Assembly (NCBI GenBank): GCA_900549365.1
Contig: UROD01000022.1
Location: 1-11,762, forward strand
From: an uncultured Rickettsiales bacterium
GTDB taxonomy: Bacteria; Pseudomonadota; Alphaproteobacteria; Rs-D84
Direction: 5' to 3'
Length of the DNA stretch: 11,762 nt
Positions 1 to 7,821 of this stretch are shown here, one piece after another. Position 1 is the first letter of the stretch, and each line of letters opens with the position of its first letter. The notes under the pieces were generated by a model. That model saw only the letters and a program-made list of their open reading frames with translations, was not told the DNA's origin and searched no databases. Both the position numbers and the translations under genes were made by a program.

Positions 1-1
1 C

Positions 2-577
2 GCACCCACAAAAAGCATGCTGGATGTCGGCACAGGAACAGGTGCGGTTGCATTATGCTATGCCACACGCAACCCACAAACCCAAATTACCGCGATTGAC
101 ACGTCGACCGATATGCTGGCCGCGGCACAGGCGAACGCCACCCTTAATCACCGCGACATTGAATTTATAAACGCTGACATATTGAATTGGAAAACAGACC
201 GCACATTTGACTTGGTTGTGTCCAATCCACCGTATTTTCACGGCACGCCCGCCGCACACAATGCGCACCATAATGCAGATTTATACGCCTGGACGCGCGC
301 ATGCCTGCGCCGTGTGCGTCCGCGGGGATATTTGGCAATGATTTCAGACGCCACCACAATCGACGCCATAATCGCCGCCATGAAACCAACATGTGGCGAC
401 ATCAACATATTCCCGCTGTTCGGGGCAAAGCGCACCGCCGAACGCGTACTGATATCAGGCCGCGTGGGCACGCGGGGCGGGGCAACATTGCATATGGGCC
501 TGTCCATGAACAACGATGCCATTTTGCGCGATGGCTTGACTATTTCAGATACATTGTCTAAACTGGGGCGGAAATGA
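2..577 (+). CDS. trmN6: TrmN6-like tRNA1(Val) adenine-37 N6-methyltransferase, 5' partial
   Basis: SAM-dependent N6-adenine methyltransferase of the COG4123 type, which in E. coli methylates A37 of tRNA1(Val). The first visible ATG (17) lies directly before the SAM-binding motif I LDVGTGTGAVAL. The family needs about 40-60 residues ahead of this motif, and the frame stays open upstream to base 2 (codons A-P-T-K-S), so the gene is cut by the window edge and 17 is not the true start. Counting from that Met, the acidic end of strand beta-2 is AIDTS at 26-30, the amino-methyltransferase motif IV NPPY is at 70-73, and the family-typical C-terminus runs through GLSMNNDAILRDG. Its stop overlaps the start of the next gene by ATGA, so it is translationally coupled to the M23 peptidase. 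The methyltransferase fold and adenine-type motif are certain. The exact tRNA target is inferred from family resemblance. Confidence 0.75.
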   Translation, partial: APTKSMLDVGTGTGAVALCYATRNPQTQITAIDTSTDMLAAAQANATLNHRDIEFINADILNWKTDRTFDLVVSNPPYFHGTPAAHNAHHNADLYAWTRACLRRVRPRGYLAMISDATTIDAIIAAMKPTCGDINIFPLFGAKRTAERVLISGRVGTRGGATLHMGLSMNNDAILRDGLTISDTLSKLGRK

Positions 578-1854
578 TAAGTTTTATTGCCAGACATTTT
601 ACATCATTGTGGGCGTTGATTACGTCGCCATTTCGCGCGCTGTGGCGTATGATTACGAATATTTTTCCACCACGCGAATTTACAGTTATGGATACGCCAC
701 GCGGTAACGTTTACACATTCAAGCAGAATACTTTTTGGCGTTTTACCAAATTCTGTGGCAAGGTTGGGCTGATTATATGGGCATCATGGTCAACATATGT
801 ATTCGTGTACCATCGTCCTTTGTTACAAAAGCGCACCCAACAACTGGAAGAGGCACGCGCCACCCATTCCCGTCAAATGTCTGACCTGCAAACATATTTG
901 AAAAAATACAACGATTTGACGCGTACATTGAATGTAATTGACGACAAAATCCTGAACGCAAAAAAATTGGATGAAAAGCAGAAAGAAGACCTGATGAACA
1001 GCCGCCTGAAAGCGTGGGGCGAATTGGACTTTTTGCGTACCCGTTTGACGGAAATGTTCACAAATGATGAATACTTACCAGAATACACAAAATTGTCTGA
1101 ACTGTCTGCGGAATATGAACTGACACGCGCTGAAAACGAAGAATTAAAAAAGCGCAATGCAAAAATGATTGAATCTATGCAGGTTGTCGCCGATGCCGAT
1201 ATCCAGATTGTGGACATGGTGTCCAAAATTTCATCTGATAACATCGCAGATTTGCGCAAGAACTTGAAACAAATCAACAGCACTATTGCAACATTGGGCC
1301 TGTCACAGGCATCATTGGTGCGCAGCGCGAATAAATACACCAACCCATTTGTCGGCACGGCATTCAGCCCACTGGAATTAGACCAAGAATTAGACCCCAA
1401 ATACCAAAAGTTGGCCGATGATTTGGAATTATGGCACGGTCTGGCCCGTTTGAACACAATATTGCCACTGGGGGCCCCAGTTAAAAAGGTGCGCGTAACA
1501 TCAAATTATGGCACACGCAACGACCCATTCACAGGCAAACCTAAACGTCACCGCGGCATTGACTTTGCGGGAAAAATTGGCACAGAATTAATGGCGGTTG
1601 CCCCAGGGCGCGTTGTTTCTGCGGGTGAACGCGTTGGCTATGGCACAACGGTTGAAATTGACCACGGTCTGGGCTTTACAACACTGTACGCACATCTGTC
1701 GCAAATAATGGTATCACGTGGCGATTGGGTTCGCCCTGGGACAGTTGTCGGCCTTGGCGGGTCATCGGGACGCAGTACCGGCCCACATCTGCACTATGAA
1801 ATCAGATACAAGGGTGCGCCGTTTAACCCAACAACATTCGTAAAGGAAAAATAA
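574..1854 (+). CDS. Membrane-anchored M23 (LytM-type) peptidoglycan endopeptidase with coiled coil
   Basis: Predicted zinc metallopeptidase (426 aa) that cleaves peptide cross-links of peptidoglycan in the periplasm. An N-terminal cytoplasmic stretch of about 58 residues precedes one membrane segment (about 60-79, rich in W, I, V and Y). A long charged coiled coil (about 85-255) leads to a C-terminal M23 domain. The catalytic set is complete: H326 and D330 in HRGID, H374 in LYAHLS, and H405/H407 in HLHYE, so the enzyme looks active rather than a degenerate LytM regulator. It overlaps the upstream methyltransferase by 4 bp and lies 1 bp before a bactofilin gene. M23 peptidase/bactofilin pairs are known morphogenetic modules (Csd1-CcmA in Helicobacter, LmdC-BacA in stalked alphaproteobacteria), so a cell-shape role is likely. 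The cytoplasmic tail and membrane segment are plausible contacts for the bactofilin. Confidence 0.9.
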   Translation: MISFIARHFTSLWALITSPFRALWRMITNIFPPREFTVMDTPRGNVYTFKQNTFWRFTKFCGKVGLIIWASWSTYVFVYHRPLLQKRTQQLEEARATHSRQMSDLQTYLKKYNDLTRTLNVIDDKILNAKKLDEKQKEDLMNSRLKAWGELDFLRTRLTEMFTNDEYLPEYTKLSELSAEYELTRAENEELKKRNAKMIESMQVVADADIQIVDMVSKISSDNIADLRKNLKQINSTIATLGLSQASLVRSANKYTNPFVGTAFSPLELDQELDPKYQKLADDLELWHGLARLNTILPLGAPVKKVRVTSNYGTRNDPFTGKPKRHRGIDFAGKIGTELMAVAPGRVVSAGERVGYGTTVEIDHGLGFTTLYAHLSQIMVSRGDWVRPGTVVGLGGSSGRSTGPHLHYEIRYKGAPFNPTTFVKEK

Positions 1855-1855
1855 A

Positions 1856-2206
1856 ATGCTGGCTTTTACAAACGCAAAAGAAAAACAGTCCCCGACAATT
1901 ATCGGTGCGGGGTGCAAATTGACCGGCGACATTAAAACAGATCATGTTGTCCAAATTCACGGACACGTTGTTGGCAACATTACCGCCAGCACGGTTGTAA
2001 TCGGGCGGGGCGGTCGCGTGGTTGGTCGCGTGGTCGCCGAAACGCTGTTTTTGCATGGCGCGTTGGACGGGCCCGCAACTGTTGACACCGCAAATATGTT
2101 CAGTGCCGCACAAATGACAGGCATACTGTCATATCGCACATTGAATATTACCGGCAACACGGGATTGGAATGCAAATTAGCAAAACGCAAGGACAAAGAA
2201 AAATGA
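1856..2206 (+). CDS. Bactofilin (polymer-forming cytoskeletal protein)
   Basis: Small bactofilin-domain protein (116 aa, formerly DUF583). The single beta-helix domain spans about residues 15-100, opening with IIGAGCKLTGDI. It shows the characteristic short repeats ending in G-D/N-I and V-V-G (HVVGNI, RVVGRVV, TLFLHGALDGPATV). A lysine-rich tail (AKRKDKEK) closes it, as in many short bactofilins. AAGGA at 1843-1847 lies 8 nt before the ATG. Bactofilins polymerise without nucleotide into filaments under the inner membrane and position cell-wall enzymes. The adjacent M23 peptidase (1-bp gap) is the obvious partner. The stop codon overlaps the rpiB start by ATGA. Confidence 0.9.
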   Translation: MLAFTNAKEKQSPTIIGAGCKLTGDIKTDHVVQIHGHVVGNITASTVVIGRGGRVVGRVVAETLFLHGALDGPATVDTANMFSAAQMTGILSYRTLNITGNTGLECKLAKRKDKEK

Positions 2207-2649
2207 ACAAAAACGTATCTAAAATCTATATCGCATCAGACCACCGTGGCGTTGGTTTGAAATTGTATTTGATTGAAATGCTGGCGGCGGACGGGTATCA
2301 GGTTGTAAATCTGGGCACAGACGATCCAAATACGCCAGTTGATTTCCCAGACATTGCGGCAAATGTTGCAACCGCCATGGAAAACGACAAAAAATCACGT
2401 GGAATCCTGATTTGCGGCACGGGCGCAGGCATTATGATTGCCGCGAACCGCTATCGCCACATTCGTGCATCGCGTTGTGAACGCCCAGATCAGGCGCGCG
2501 ACGACCGTTTTCACGACGACATCAACGTCTTGGCATTGGCTGCGGACGATATTGATATTGAAATGGCGTTTGTTGTTGCACAAACATTTCTGGAAAGTCC
2601 ATTTGACGATTGCGAACGTCGCGTACGTCGAATCCAAAAGATGTCATAA
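2203..2649 (+). CDS. rpiB: Ribose-5-phosphate isomerase B
   Basis: RpiB/LacAB-family isomerase (148 aa, normal length) that interconverts ribose 5-phosphate and ribulose 5-phosphate in the non-oxidative pentose phosphate pathway. Visible motifs are IASDHRGVGLK (10-20), GTDDPNTPVDFPD (38-50), the active-site loop CGTGAG with catalytic Cys71, and His104 in RFHDDINVLAL (ring opening in E. coli RpiB). The start at 2203 is preferred over an in-frame ATG at 2170. It gives the standard N-terminus, has AAGGA at 2189-2193 with a 9-nt spacer, and forms a 4-bp ATGA overlap with the bactofilin stop. It is the last gene of the operon and is followed at once by a strong intrinsic terminator. The link to the morphogenesis genes is probably only co-transcription. 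Confidence 0.93.
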   Translation: MNKNVSKIYIASDHRGVGLKLYLIEMLAADGYQVVNLGTDDPNTPVDFPDIAANVATAMENDKKSRGILICGTGAGIMIAANRYRHIRASRCERPDQARDDRFHDDINVLALAADDIDIEMAFVVAQTFLESPFDDCERRVRRIQKMS

Positions 2650-2677
2650 AAAAACGCGCCAATGGCGCGTTTTTTTA
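2648..2677 (+). terminator. Intrinsic terminator after rpiB (copy 1 of a duplicated hairpin)
   Basis: Seven A, then stem CGCGCC, loop AAT, stem GGCGCG, then seven T. It overlaps the end of the rpiB stop codon. The A/T tracts make it symmetric, so it could work in both directions. The same hairpin recurs at 3677-3706. Confidence 0.92.
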
Positions 2678-2692
2678 TGTAAAATTATTCAC

Positions 2693-2721
2693 TTGTTCTT
2701 GTGATAATATTTGTTTACAAT
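2693..2721 (+). promoter_or_regulatory. Probable promoter of cysteine-rich gene 1
   Basis: TTGTTC (2693-2698), a 17-bp spacer and TACAAT (2716-2721) lie between the rpiB terminator and the cysteine-rich gene. An alternative overlapping extended -10, TGTGATAAT, is at 2700-2708. The preceding terminator means the gene needs its own promoter. The -35 is weak (3 of 6 matches), so which -10 is used is uncertain. Confidence 0.45.
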
Positions 2722-2748
2722 CATATCAACACAACAGGGAATAATCGC

Positions 2749-3675
2749 ATGAGAATAATTACCGCAATCACATTCACAGTGTTTACGGCTTTTTGTGTTG
2801 GTGGCACTGCAACGGCTGTGACCGTCACAAACACAGACAAATGTATCGTCGCCCCATGTGTCGGCACCGATTGCCAGAATCACTCCGTAAATTCCGTATC
2901 CAGTCAATGTACCAACAAAACATATACTGTCGTAAAACACGTATACGACACATCCGCAGACGCAGGCAAAGAATACGGCACATACACAGATTGCTCTGGT
3001 TGTCCATCTGGCTATTATGTATCAGACACCAAGGCATCAATAGCACACAACGTATGTGGGAAAATTCAATATTACAGCACCTGTGCCCAGGCCAGCACAT
3101 GTCGGGACACACCCCCAACAACCGCTGCCGCATCAACCGTCAGTAATTGTTCGTCTGCGTCCAAGGTAACATTTGGCAAAACAACATATTATACATGCAA
3201 TACATGTAATTCCGGCTATACACGTACCGCTGTCACCGTCAGTGACGAACGATGCACCAACACAACAACCAAATACATATGCAAAAAACCTACTGAAACG
3301 TCATGCGACCCTGCCAAATGCATACCTGATCCTGCGTGGACTTGCGGTGCTGCAAACAGTCCTACCCCAAAAGAGGGCGTGTGCATCAGAAACTATCGTT
3401 CTTGCAATAATGACACATGTGTCGTTTCTACTTTCTGGCAATGCAAGAGTGGTTATTACGGTTCCCCCGACACCAGCCACAGTTGCGCAAAATGTCCACA
3501 ACCATCAGACGGCACGATAGTAGGCACTAAAAACACGAATTACGGTATGCCCGTCAACACGCACACAACAATTGATGACTGTTATGTAACTGGCGGCACA
3601 GATGCCACAGGGCGTTATTTATACAGATCCAAGACCGGTGATTCGCCATACCAGTGTGCATATGGAACAAATTAA
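2749..3675 (+). CDS. Secreted cysteine-rich repeat protein (CxxC-x-SGYY family), paralog 1
   Basis: I do not recognise a named family. The 308-aa product starts at 2749, with AGGGA at 2736-2740 (8-nt spacer). The frame extends to a GTG at 2701, but that would spoil the signal peptide. Residues 1-23 form a Sec signal with cleavage after TATA (AxA) and no lipobox. The mature part has 25 cysteines, many in CxxC pairs (82/85, 150/153, 246/249), and CPSGYY and CKSGYY motifs. It is rich in T, S, Y and N and has no membrane segment or known catalytic motif. The C-terminus ends in a module DCYVTGGTDATGRY...QCAYGTN. All cysteines from C54 on align one-for-one with the gene at 10650-11630. Inference: an exported, disulfide-stabilised surface or periplasmic protein. 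It is monocistronic between two near-identical terminators. Function unknown. Confidence 0.85.
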   Translation: MRIITAITFTVFTAFCVGGTATAVTVTNTDKCIVAPCVGTDCQNHSVNSVSSQCTNKTYTVVKHVYDTSADAGKEYGTYTDCSGCPSGYYVSDTKASIAHNVCGKIQYYSTCAQASTCRDTPPTTAAASTVSNCSSASKVTFGKTTYYTCNTCNSGYTRTAVTVSDERCTNTTTKYICKKPTETSCDPAKCIPDPAWTCGAANSPTPKEGVCIRNYRSCNNDTCVVSTFWQCKSGYYGSPDTSHSCAKCPQPSDGTIVGTKNTNYGMPVNTHTTIDDCYVTGGTDATGRYLYRSKTGDSPYQCAYGTN

Positions 3676-3676
3676 G

Positions 3677-3706
3677 AAAAAAAACGCGCCAATGGCGCGT
3701 TTTTTA
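3677..3706. terminator. Bidirectional intrinsic terminator between cysteine-rich gene 1 and leuS (copy 2)
   Basis: Eight A, stem CGCGCC, loop AAT, stem GGCGCG, six T. It begins 1 bp after the cysteine-rich gene stop, and the leuS stop codon (3704-3706) lies in its opposite flank. It therefore serves both convergent genes. The hairpin is identical to that at 2648-2677. Confidence 0.9.
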
Positions 3707-6103
3707 TTTCTTTACCACAAAGTTTACTAACTTGTTCGGCACAACGATTGTCTTGATTATCTCGCACCCCGACAATTTTGCACCCGCCGCCGCGCGCGCC
3801 GCACCCACAATTTCGGATTCAGACGCACCAACCGCGATTGTAAATTCTGCGGCACGTTTACCATTTACCGACGCAACAACCGTCATTTCGGTCTTGGCCA
3901 ATTTAGACGCATCGTATGTCGGCCAATCAGACACGGCCAACATTGTGTCATTGCCCAATTTTTCCCACATTTCTTCGGTCAAATGTGGCGCAAATGGGTT
4001 CAGCACGCGCACCAGCGCAACATATGCCGCGCGGGGCATTGTACCACCCGAAAACGCATTCAGGTATTCCATCATCGCGGAAATCGCGGTATTAAAACGC
4101 ATGCCATCGATACGTTCGGTCACGTCTGCAATCAACTGGTTCATCAGGCGTTCTTGTTCCGCCGTCATCGGTGCATCTGTCAAATTATCAGACAGGTTTT
4201 CCACACGTTTCAAGAAACGTTGAACACCCGCCATCGCGCCATCTGTCCAAACAACATTGTTTTCCCATGGCCCCAGCGACAGAACCGCAACACGTCCCGC
4301 ATCCGCACCAACAGACGCGACCAAATCAGCGACCATAAATCCATTGCCGCGCGATTTAGACATCTTGTACCCGTCGTTGCCCATCAGCAACCCCTGGGCA
4401 GTACGACGCGCATATGGTTCGGCGGTATTTACCAACCCCAAATCATACAGCGCATGATGCCAGAACCGCGAATAAATCAAATGACGCGTATTGTGTTCAT
4501 GTCCACCATTATAGTGCGCGACCGGCATCCAGTTTTCCATCTGCTGGCGCGAACAAAATTCTTTGTCATTTTTTGGGTCCAAATAACGCAAGAAATACCA
4601 CGACGAACCCGCCCACCCAGGCATAGTATCTGTTTCGCGACGTGCCGGCGCACCACAACACGGGCAGGGCACATTCACCCAATCCGTCGCACGCGCCAAT
4701 GGCGATTCACCACTGTCCGTTGGGCGATAATCCATCATATGCGGTTGCATCACTGGCAACTGGTCATCAGGCACCGCCACCCATCCGCATTTATCACAAT
4801 ATATCATTGGAATTGGTTCGCCCCAATACATCTGGCGCGAGAAACCCCAATCCTTTAATTTATATTTAACTGTACCGCGCGCCACACCGTGTTCTGTGCC
4901 GTATTTAATTGCCGCCGCGATTGCGTCTGCTTTATCCATACCGTCCAAGAATGACGAATTGATATGTGTGCCATCGCCTTCCCATACCTTATCAGGTTCG
5001 CCCCCCGCCAGTACCGGAATAATTTCCAGACCGAACTTCTTGGCAAAGTCCCAGTCGCGCGAATCGTGCGCCGGCACAGCCATAATCGTGCCATACGCAT
5101 AGTCAGCCAACACATAGTCCGATGTAAACACCGGTATTTCACGCCCTGTAAATGGGTTTATCGCGGTAACGCCCTGTAATTGCACACCTGTCTTTTCACG
5201 TGTGGCATCTGTACGTTCAATTTCCGTCTTGGCGGCGGCGGCACGAATATAAGCACGCACCGCATCGGCATTTTCGATGCGACCATCGTCCAACCATTTC
5301 CGCAACAGTTTGTGTTCCGGCGCAATTACACAGAATGTCACACCAAATATAGTGTCCGGACGCGTGGTGTACACAGTCATAACATCGTCGCCCACGCGAA
5401 AATCAATATCAGCCCCCGTTGAACGCCCAATCAGATTTACTTCATCTTTCTTGATACGTTCATCAAAATTTACATCGCCCAGACCGTCCAGCAATTTCTG
5501 GGCATATTTTGACAATGCCAAATTCCACTGCATTTTTTCTTTCTTTTCAATAACGCCGTGGCAACGTGGGCACTTGTTATCTTCCAATTCTTCGTTGGTG
5601 TATGTGGTCTTGCATTCAGGACACCAATTCATCGGCAATGCAGATTTATACGCCAAACCCGCGCGCCAGAACTGAATAAACATCCACTGTGTCCATCTAA
5701 TGTATTCTGGGTCAGACGTCGCAATGCGGGTTTCTGGGTCAACAGACCAACCAACTTTGTCTATCATTTCAGAATATGATTTTATCAAATCGCGCGCGAC
5801 GTCTGCGGGGTGGCGACCAATTTTGGTTGCGTAATGTTCGCCTGCAATACCCATCGCATCAAACCCCATTGGAAACAGCACATCATATCCACGCGCACGA
5901 CGAAAACGTGCCATCACATCCATACCGCTATAATTCATCATATGACCCGCGTGCATACCTGCACCCGACAAGAACGGAAATTCCACCAAATTATAAAAGC
6001 GCGGTTTTGAACCGTCATTTTTTGGCACAAATGCGTTTGCCTCGCGCCAGCGGCGTTGCCATTTTGCCTCGCGTTCCAGTACTTTTGTGATATCGTCTGC
6101 CAT
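3704..6103 (-). CDS. leuS: Leucyl-tRNA synthetase
   Basis: Class I aminoacyl-tRNA synthetase (799 aa; many bacterial LeuRS are about 860) that charges tRNA(Leu). It is cytoplasmic and essential. The HIGH motif appears as HAGH (51-54), after FPFLSGAGM. A zinc-knuckle-like CPEC...CPRC lies near 160-182. The CP1 editing domain shows TTRPDTIFG (about 245) and IMAVPAHDSRDWDF (about 340-353), with the Asp needed for post-transfer editing. A second Cys cluster, CDKC and CPCC, follows near 435-485, then WAGSSWYFLRY. KMSKS is at 580-584. The helical anticodon-binding domain and the small C-terminal domain (ending KLVNFVVKK) complete it. The start at 6103 has AAAGG about 9 nt upstream and a good promoter further out. 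It lies 71 bp downstream of tlyA on the same strand, but with its own promoter. Confidence 0.97.
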   Translation of the reverse strand: MADDITKVLEREAKWQRRWREANAFVPKNDGSKPRFYNLVEFPFLSGAGMHAGHMMNYSGMDVMARFRRARGYDVLFPMGFDAMGIAGEHYATKIGRHPADVARDLIKSYSEMIDKVGWSVDPETRIATSDPEYIRWTQWMFIQFWRAGLAYKSALPMNWCPECKTTYTNEELEDNKCPRCHGVIEKKEKMQWNLALSKYAQKLLDGLGDVNFDERIKKDEVNLIGRSTGADIDFRVGDDVMTVYTTRPDTIFGVTFCVIAPEHKLLRKWLDDGRIENADAVRAYIRAAAAKTEIERTDATREKTGVQLQGVTAINPFTGREIPVFTSDYVLADYAYGTIMAVPAHDSRDWDFAKKFGLEIIPVLAGGEPDKVWEGDGTHINSSFLDGMDKADAIAAAIKYGTEHGVARGTVKYKLKDWGFSRQMYWGEPIPMIYCDKCGWVAVPDDQLPVMQPHMMDYRPTDSGESPLARATDWVNVPCPCCGAPARRETDTMPGWAGSSWYFLRYLDPKNDKEFCSRQQMENWMPVAHYNGGHEHNTRHLIYSRFWHHALYDLGLVNTAEPYARRTAQGLLMGNDGYKMSKSRGNGFMVADLVASVGADAGRVAVLSLGPWENNVVWTDGAMAGVQRFLKRVENLSDNLTDAPMTAEQERLMNQLIADVTERIDGMRFNTAISAMMEYLNAFSGGTMPRAAYVALVRVLNPFAPHLTEEMWEKLGNDTMLAVSDWPTYDASKLAKTEMTVVASVNGKRAAEFTIAVGASESEIVGAARAAAGAKLSGCEIIKTIVVPNKLVNFVVKK

Positions 6104-6133
6104 TATTATATACCTTTGTTAAAATCGGATTTA

Positions 6134-6162
6134 ATGATATATTCTGGGGCGCAGAAATTCAA
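6134..6162 (-). promoter_or_regulatory. Probable promoter of leuS
   Basis: On the - strand, TTGAAT (6162-6157), a 17-bp spacer and TATCAT (6139-6134). The expected transcription start near 6127 gives a leader of about 24 nt that contains the AAAGG ribosome binding site. Confidence 0.6.
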
Positions 6163-6174
6163 GTAAAAATCACG

Positions 6175-6885
6175 CTATGCCGCAACAAAGTGCGCCAAAA
6201 ACTCGACATTACCACTGCCGCCGTGAATTGGCGATTCGGTCAGTCCCGCGCGCACAAATCCCGCATCACGAAACACATCCGTCGCACGATTTATTGCATA
6301 CTCGTGCCATTGGTGCGATTTTATTACCCCCGCGCTGCGTGCGGCAACGTTGCGTGGCACTTCGAATTGTGGCTTAATCAGGGCAATAACATCACGCGCA
6401 CCCCACGCGCGCAAAACCGGCACAATGTCCGCCAGCGATATAAAAGAAACATCAATCACAACCAAATCAACTGGCTGAACAGGGTGCAAGGTCCGAATAT
6501 CGGTCTGTTCCAGTGATAATACGCGCACATCATTTTTTAATTCAGCAACCAGTTGATTTGTCCCCACGTCAACCGCAATCACGCGCACCGCGCCACGCGC
6601 CAGCAACACCGACGTGAATCCGCCCGTACTGGCCCCAATATCTAAACACACGCACCCCGCTGGATTGACGCCAAACACATCCAACGCGCGTTCCAGTTTC
6701 AAACTGCCGCGACCAACGGAATAGGGCAATTCGCCCCCAGCCAACACATCTGTGTCGGAAACGGCCTGACTGGTTTTTGTCGCCACCACGCCATTTACCG
6801 TGACCAGTCCACCATGAATTGCCACCGCCGCGCGTGCGCGTGTCGGGTAAATATTTTGCGAAACCAGTGCAACATCTAATCTCAT
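6175..6885 (-). CDS. tlyA: TlyA-family rRNA cytidine 2'-O-methyltransferase
   Basis: RNA methyltransferase (236 aa) with an N-terminal S4 RNA-binding domain (about 1-60) and an FtsJ/RrmJ Rossmann domain. TlyA enzymes 2'-O-methylate cytidines in rRNA (C1920 in 23S; actinobacterial forms also C1409 in 16S). Some are annotated as hemolysins. Visible features are the N-terminus MRLDVALVSQNIYPTRARA, the SAM motif CLDIGASTGGFTS (80-92), AVDVGTNQL (104-112), VVIDVSFISL (142-151) and ALIKPQFE (168-175). The K-D-K-E tetrad is K63, D145, K171 and E228, so it looks active. The frame stays open to a further ATG at 6942, but family alignment fixes the start at 6885. No ribosome binding site precedes that ATG, and the promoter -10 ends only 8 nt upstream, so the mRNA is probably leaderless. 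Confidence 0.93.
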   Translation of the reverse strand: MRLDVALVSQNIYPTRARAAVAIHGGLVTVNGVVATKTSQAVSDTDVLAGGELPYSVGRGSLKLERALDVFGVNPAGCVCLDIGASTGGFTSVLLARGAVRVIAVDVGTNQLVAELKNDVRVLSLEQTDIRTLHPVQPVDLVVIDVSFISLADIVPVLRAWGARDVIALIKPQFEVPRNVAARSAGVIKSHQWHEYAINRATDVFRDAGFVRAGLTESPIHGGSGNVEFLAHFVAA

Positions 6886-6892
6886 ACAATAA

Positions 6893-6920
6893 ATTGTATA
6901 TAAAAAACCCAGAAAATCAA
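6893..6920 (-). promoter_or_regulatory. Probable promoter of tlyA, predicting a leaderless mRNA
   Basis: On the - strand, TTGATT (6920-6915), a 16-bp spacer and TACAAT (6898-6893). The A of the ATG is 8 nt beyond the last base of the -10, where transcription is expected to begin. A perfect inverted repeat (ATACAAT, 2-nt gap, ATTGTAT, 6884-6899) spans the -10 and the start point and could be an operator. Confidence 0.5.
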
Positions 6921-7448
6921 TACGTTCCATCAAATAATCCAAATGGGAAATACGTGCGTGAATTTGCTGAAAACCATCTGCAAAACGATGCGTATTTTAA
7001 CAGCGGAATCTTGTTGATGAACTTAAAAAATATGGCAAAAAACCAACAATTATTACTGGATGTTAAAGTTCCACTAAAATACCCAGACCAAGATATTTTG
7101 AACGTCGGTCTGCATAAACAAATCAAGCCATTGGCACTGAAATACAACTTTGCCCCAGGGGTAAAAATATCTAAAAACTTCACAGGCCGCGATCGCAACG
7201 CCGACCAAGATTATAAAATTCTGCATTTCTATACGGCAAAACCATATTATTACCAATACGTTCCACACGATATGTACACAATGTTCTATAAACACTGTAC
7301 GGCATTGAATTTCTATCCAGATGAATTTGTTGCTGACGAACAAAAACATTTTCGCAAACAGAAACAATCAACCCGCACAAACATCCCGTTTTTACGCATC
7401 CAAAACAACACTATCCGACTGTTTGGCATAAAAATCATCAGTTTTTAA
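6894..7448 (+). pseudogene. GT8-family (LgtC-like) glycosyltransferase, C-terminal remnant
   Basis: The open frame encodes the C-terminal half of a family 8 glycosyltransferase, enzymes that transfer hexoses from UDP-sugars, often onto LPS. Diagnostic segments are DAYFNSGILLMNLKNM, then KYPDQDILNVG (catalytic-core loop) and KILHFYTAKPY (the HxxGxxKPW-like UDP-binding segment, here degenerate). The N-terminal part, with nucleotide binding and the metal-binding DxD, is absent. The frame continues back into the antisense of tlyA with no glycosyltransferase-like sequence. No ATG with a ribosome binding site lies before the homologous part; TTG at 6894 and GTG at 6954 are poor options. Roughly 120-160 residues are missing, judging from usual GT8 length. 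The left edge is approximate and falls in or beside the tlyA promoter. Probably a deletion relic, although the remaining codons are still uninterrupted. Confidence 0.75.
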
Positions 7449-7768
7449 GCCCAAAACCACCTGAAATCCGCAGAAATCCGCCATTTTTTCAACTTTTTTG
7501 CACACAGAATAGGGCACGTTTGCCAATTTTTAACATACAAAACCGATATTCTTACACCCATACCATACAAAAAATAAAATAATTTTATTGGTGTAATAAC
7601 AGATAAATAAAATTATATCTTGATAAATTATTTCAAGCCACATAATCCCACACCAACCAAACAGACGCCCACCACAAACACGATATAAAAACACACACCA
7701 GAACACAAATCGTTTCACAAATCCCAACACAAAACGGCAGCGCAGTTTGAGTTGCAGTGCGTCCAAAC

Positions 7769-7788
7769 ATAACAAATCTATTTGTTAT
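7769..7788. repeat. Perfect 20-bp inverted repeat
   Basis: ATAACAAAT, spacer CT, ATTTGTTAT. Nine-bp arms, no mismatch. It could be a protein-binding dyad or a short hairpin. No adjacent gene identifies its role. Confidence 0.8.
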
Positions 7789-7821
7789 ATCGGAAAGTAT
7801 ACACGTCAAAATATATTATGT

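Noticed and set aside
873..1457. 194-aa - strand frame
   Set aside because: Shadow of the M23 peptidase coiled-coil region, rich in S, F and N as usual for such shadows.
2749..3675. Lipoprotein assignment for cysteine-rich gene 1
   Set aside because: A Cys is present in the signal peptide (residue 16), but the preceding T-A-F does not fit a lipobox, and a normal AxA site follows at 21-23.
3983..4858. 291-aa + strand frame
   Set aside because: Antisense shadow of leuS, whose motifs prove the - strand frame is the real one.
6894..7448. Intact glycosyltransferase gene
   Set aside because: The donor-binding N-terminal half with the DxD motif is missing, and no plausible start site precedes the homologous part.
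7530..7775. 81-aa hydrophobic frame on the - strand
   Set aside because: Composition artefact of T/G-rich sequence. No ribosome binding site or recognisable domain, and its start region overlaps the 20-bp palindrome.
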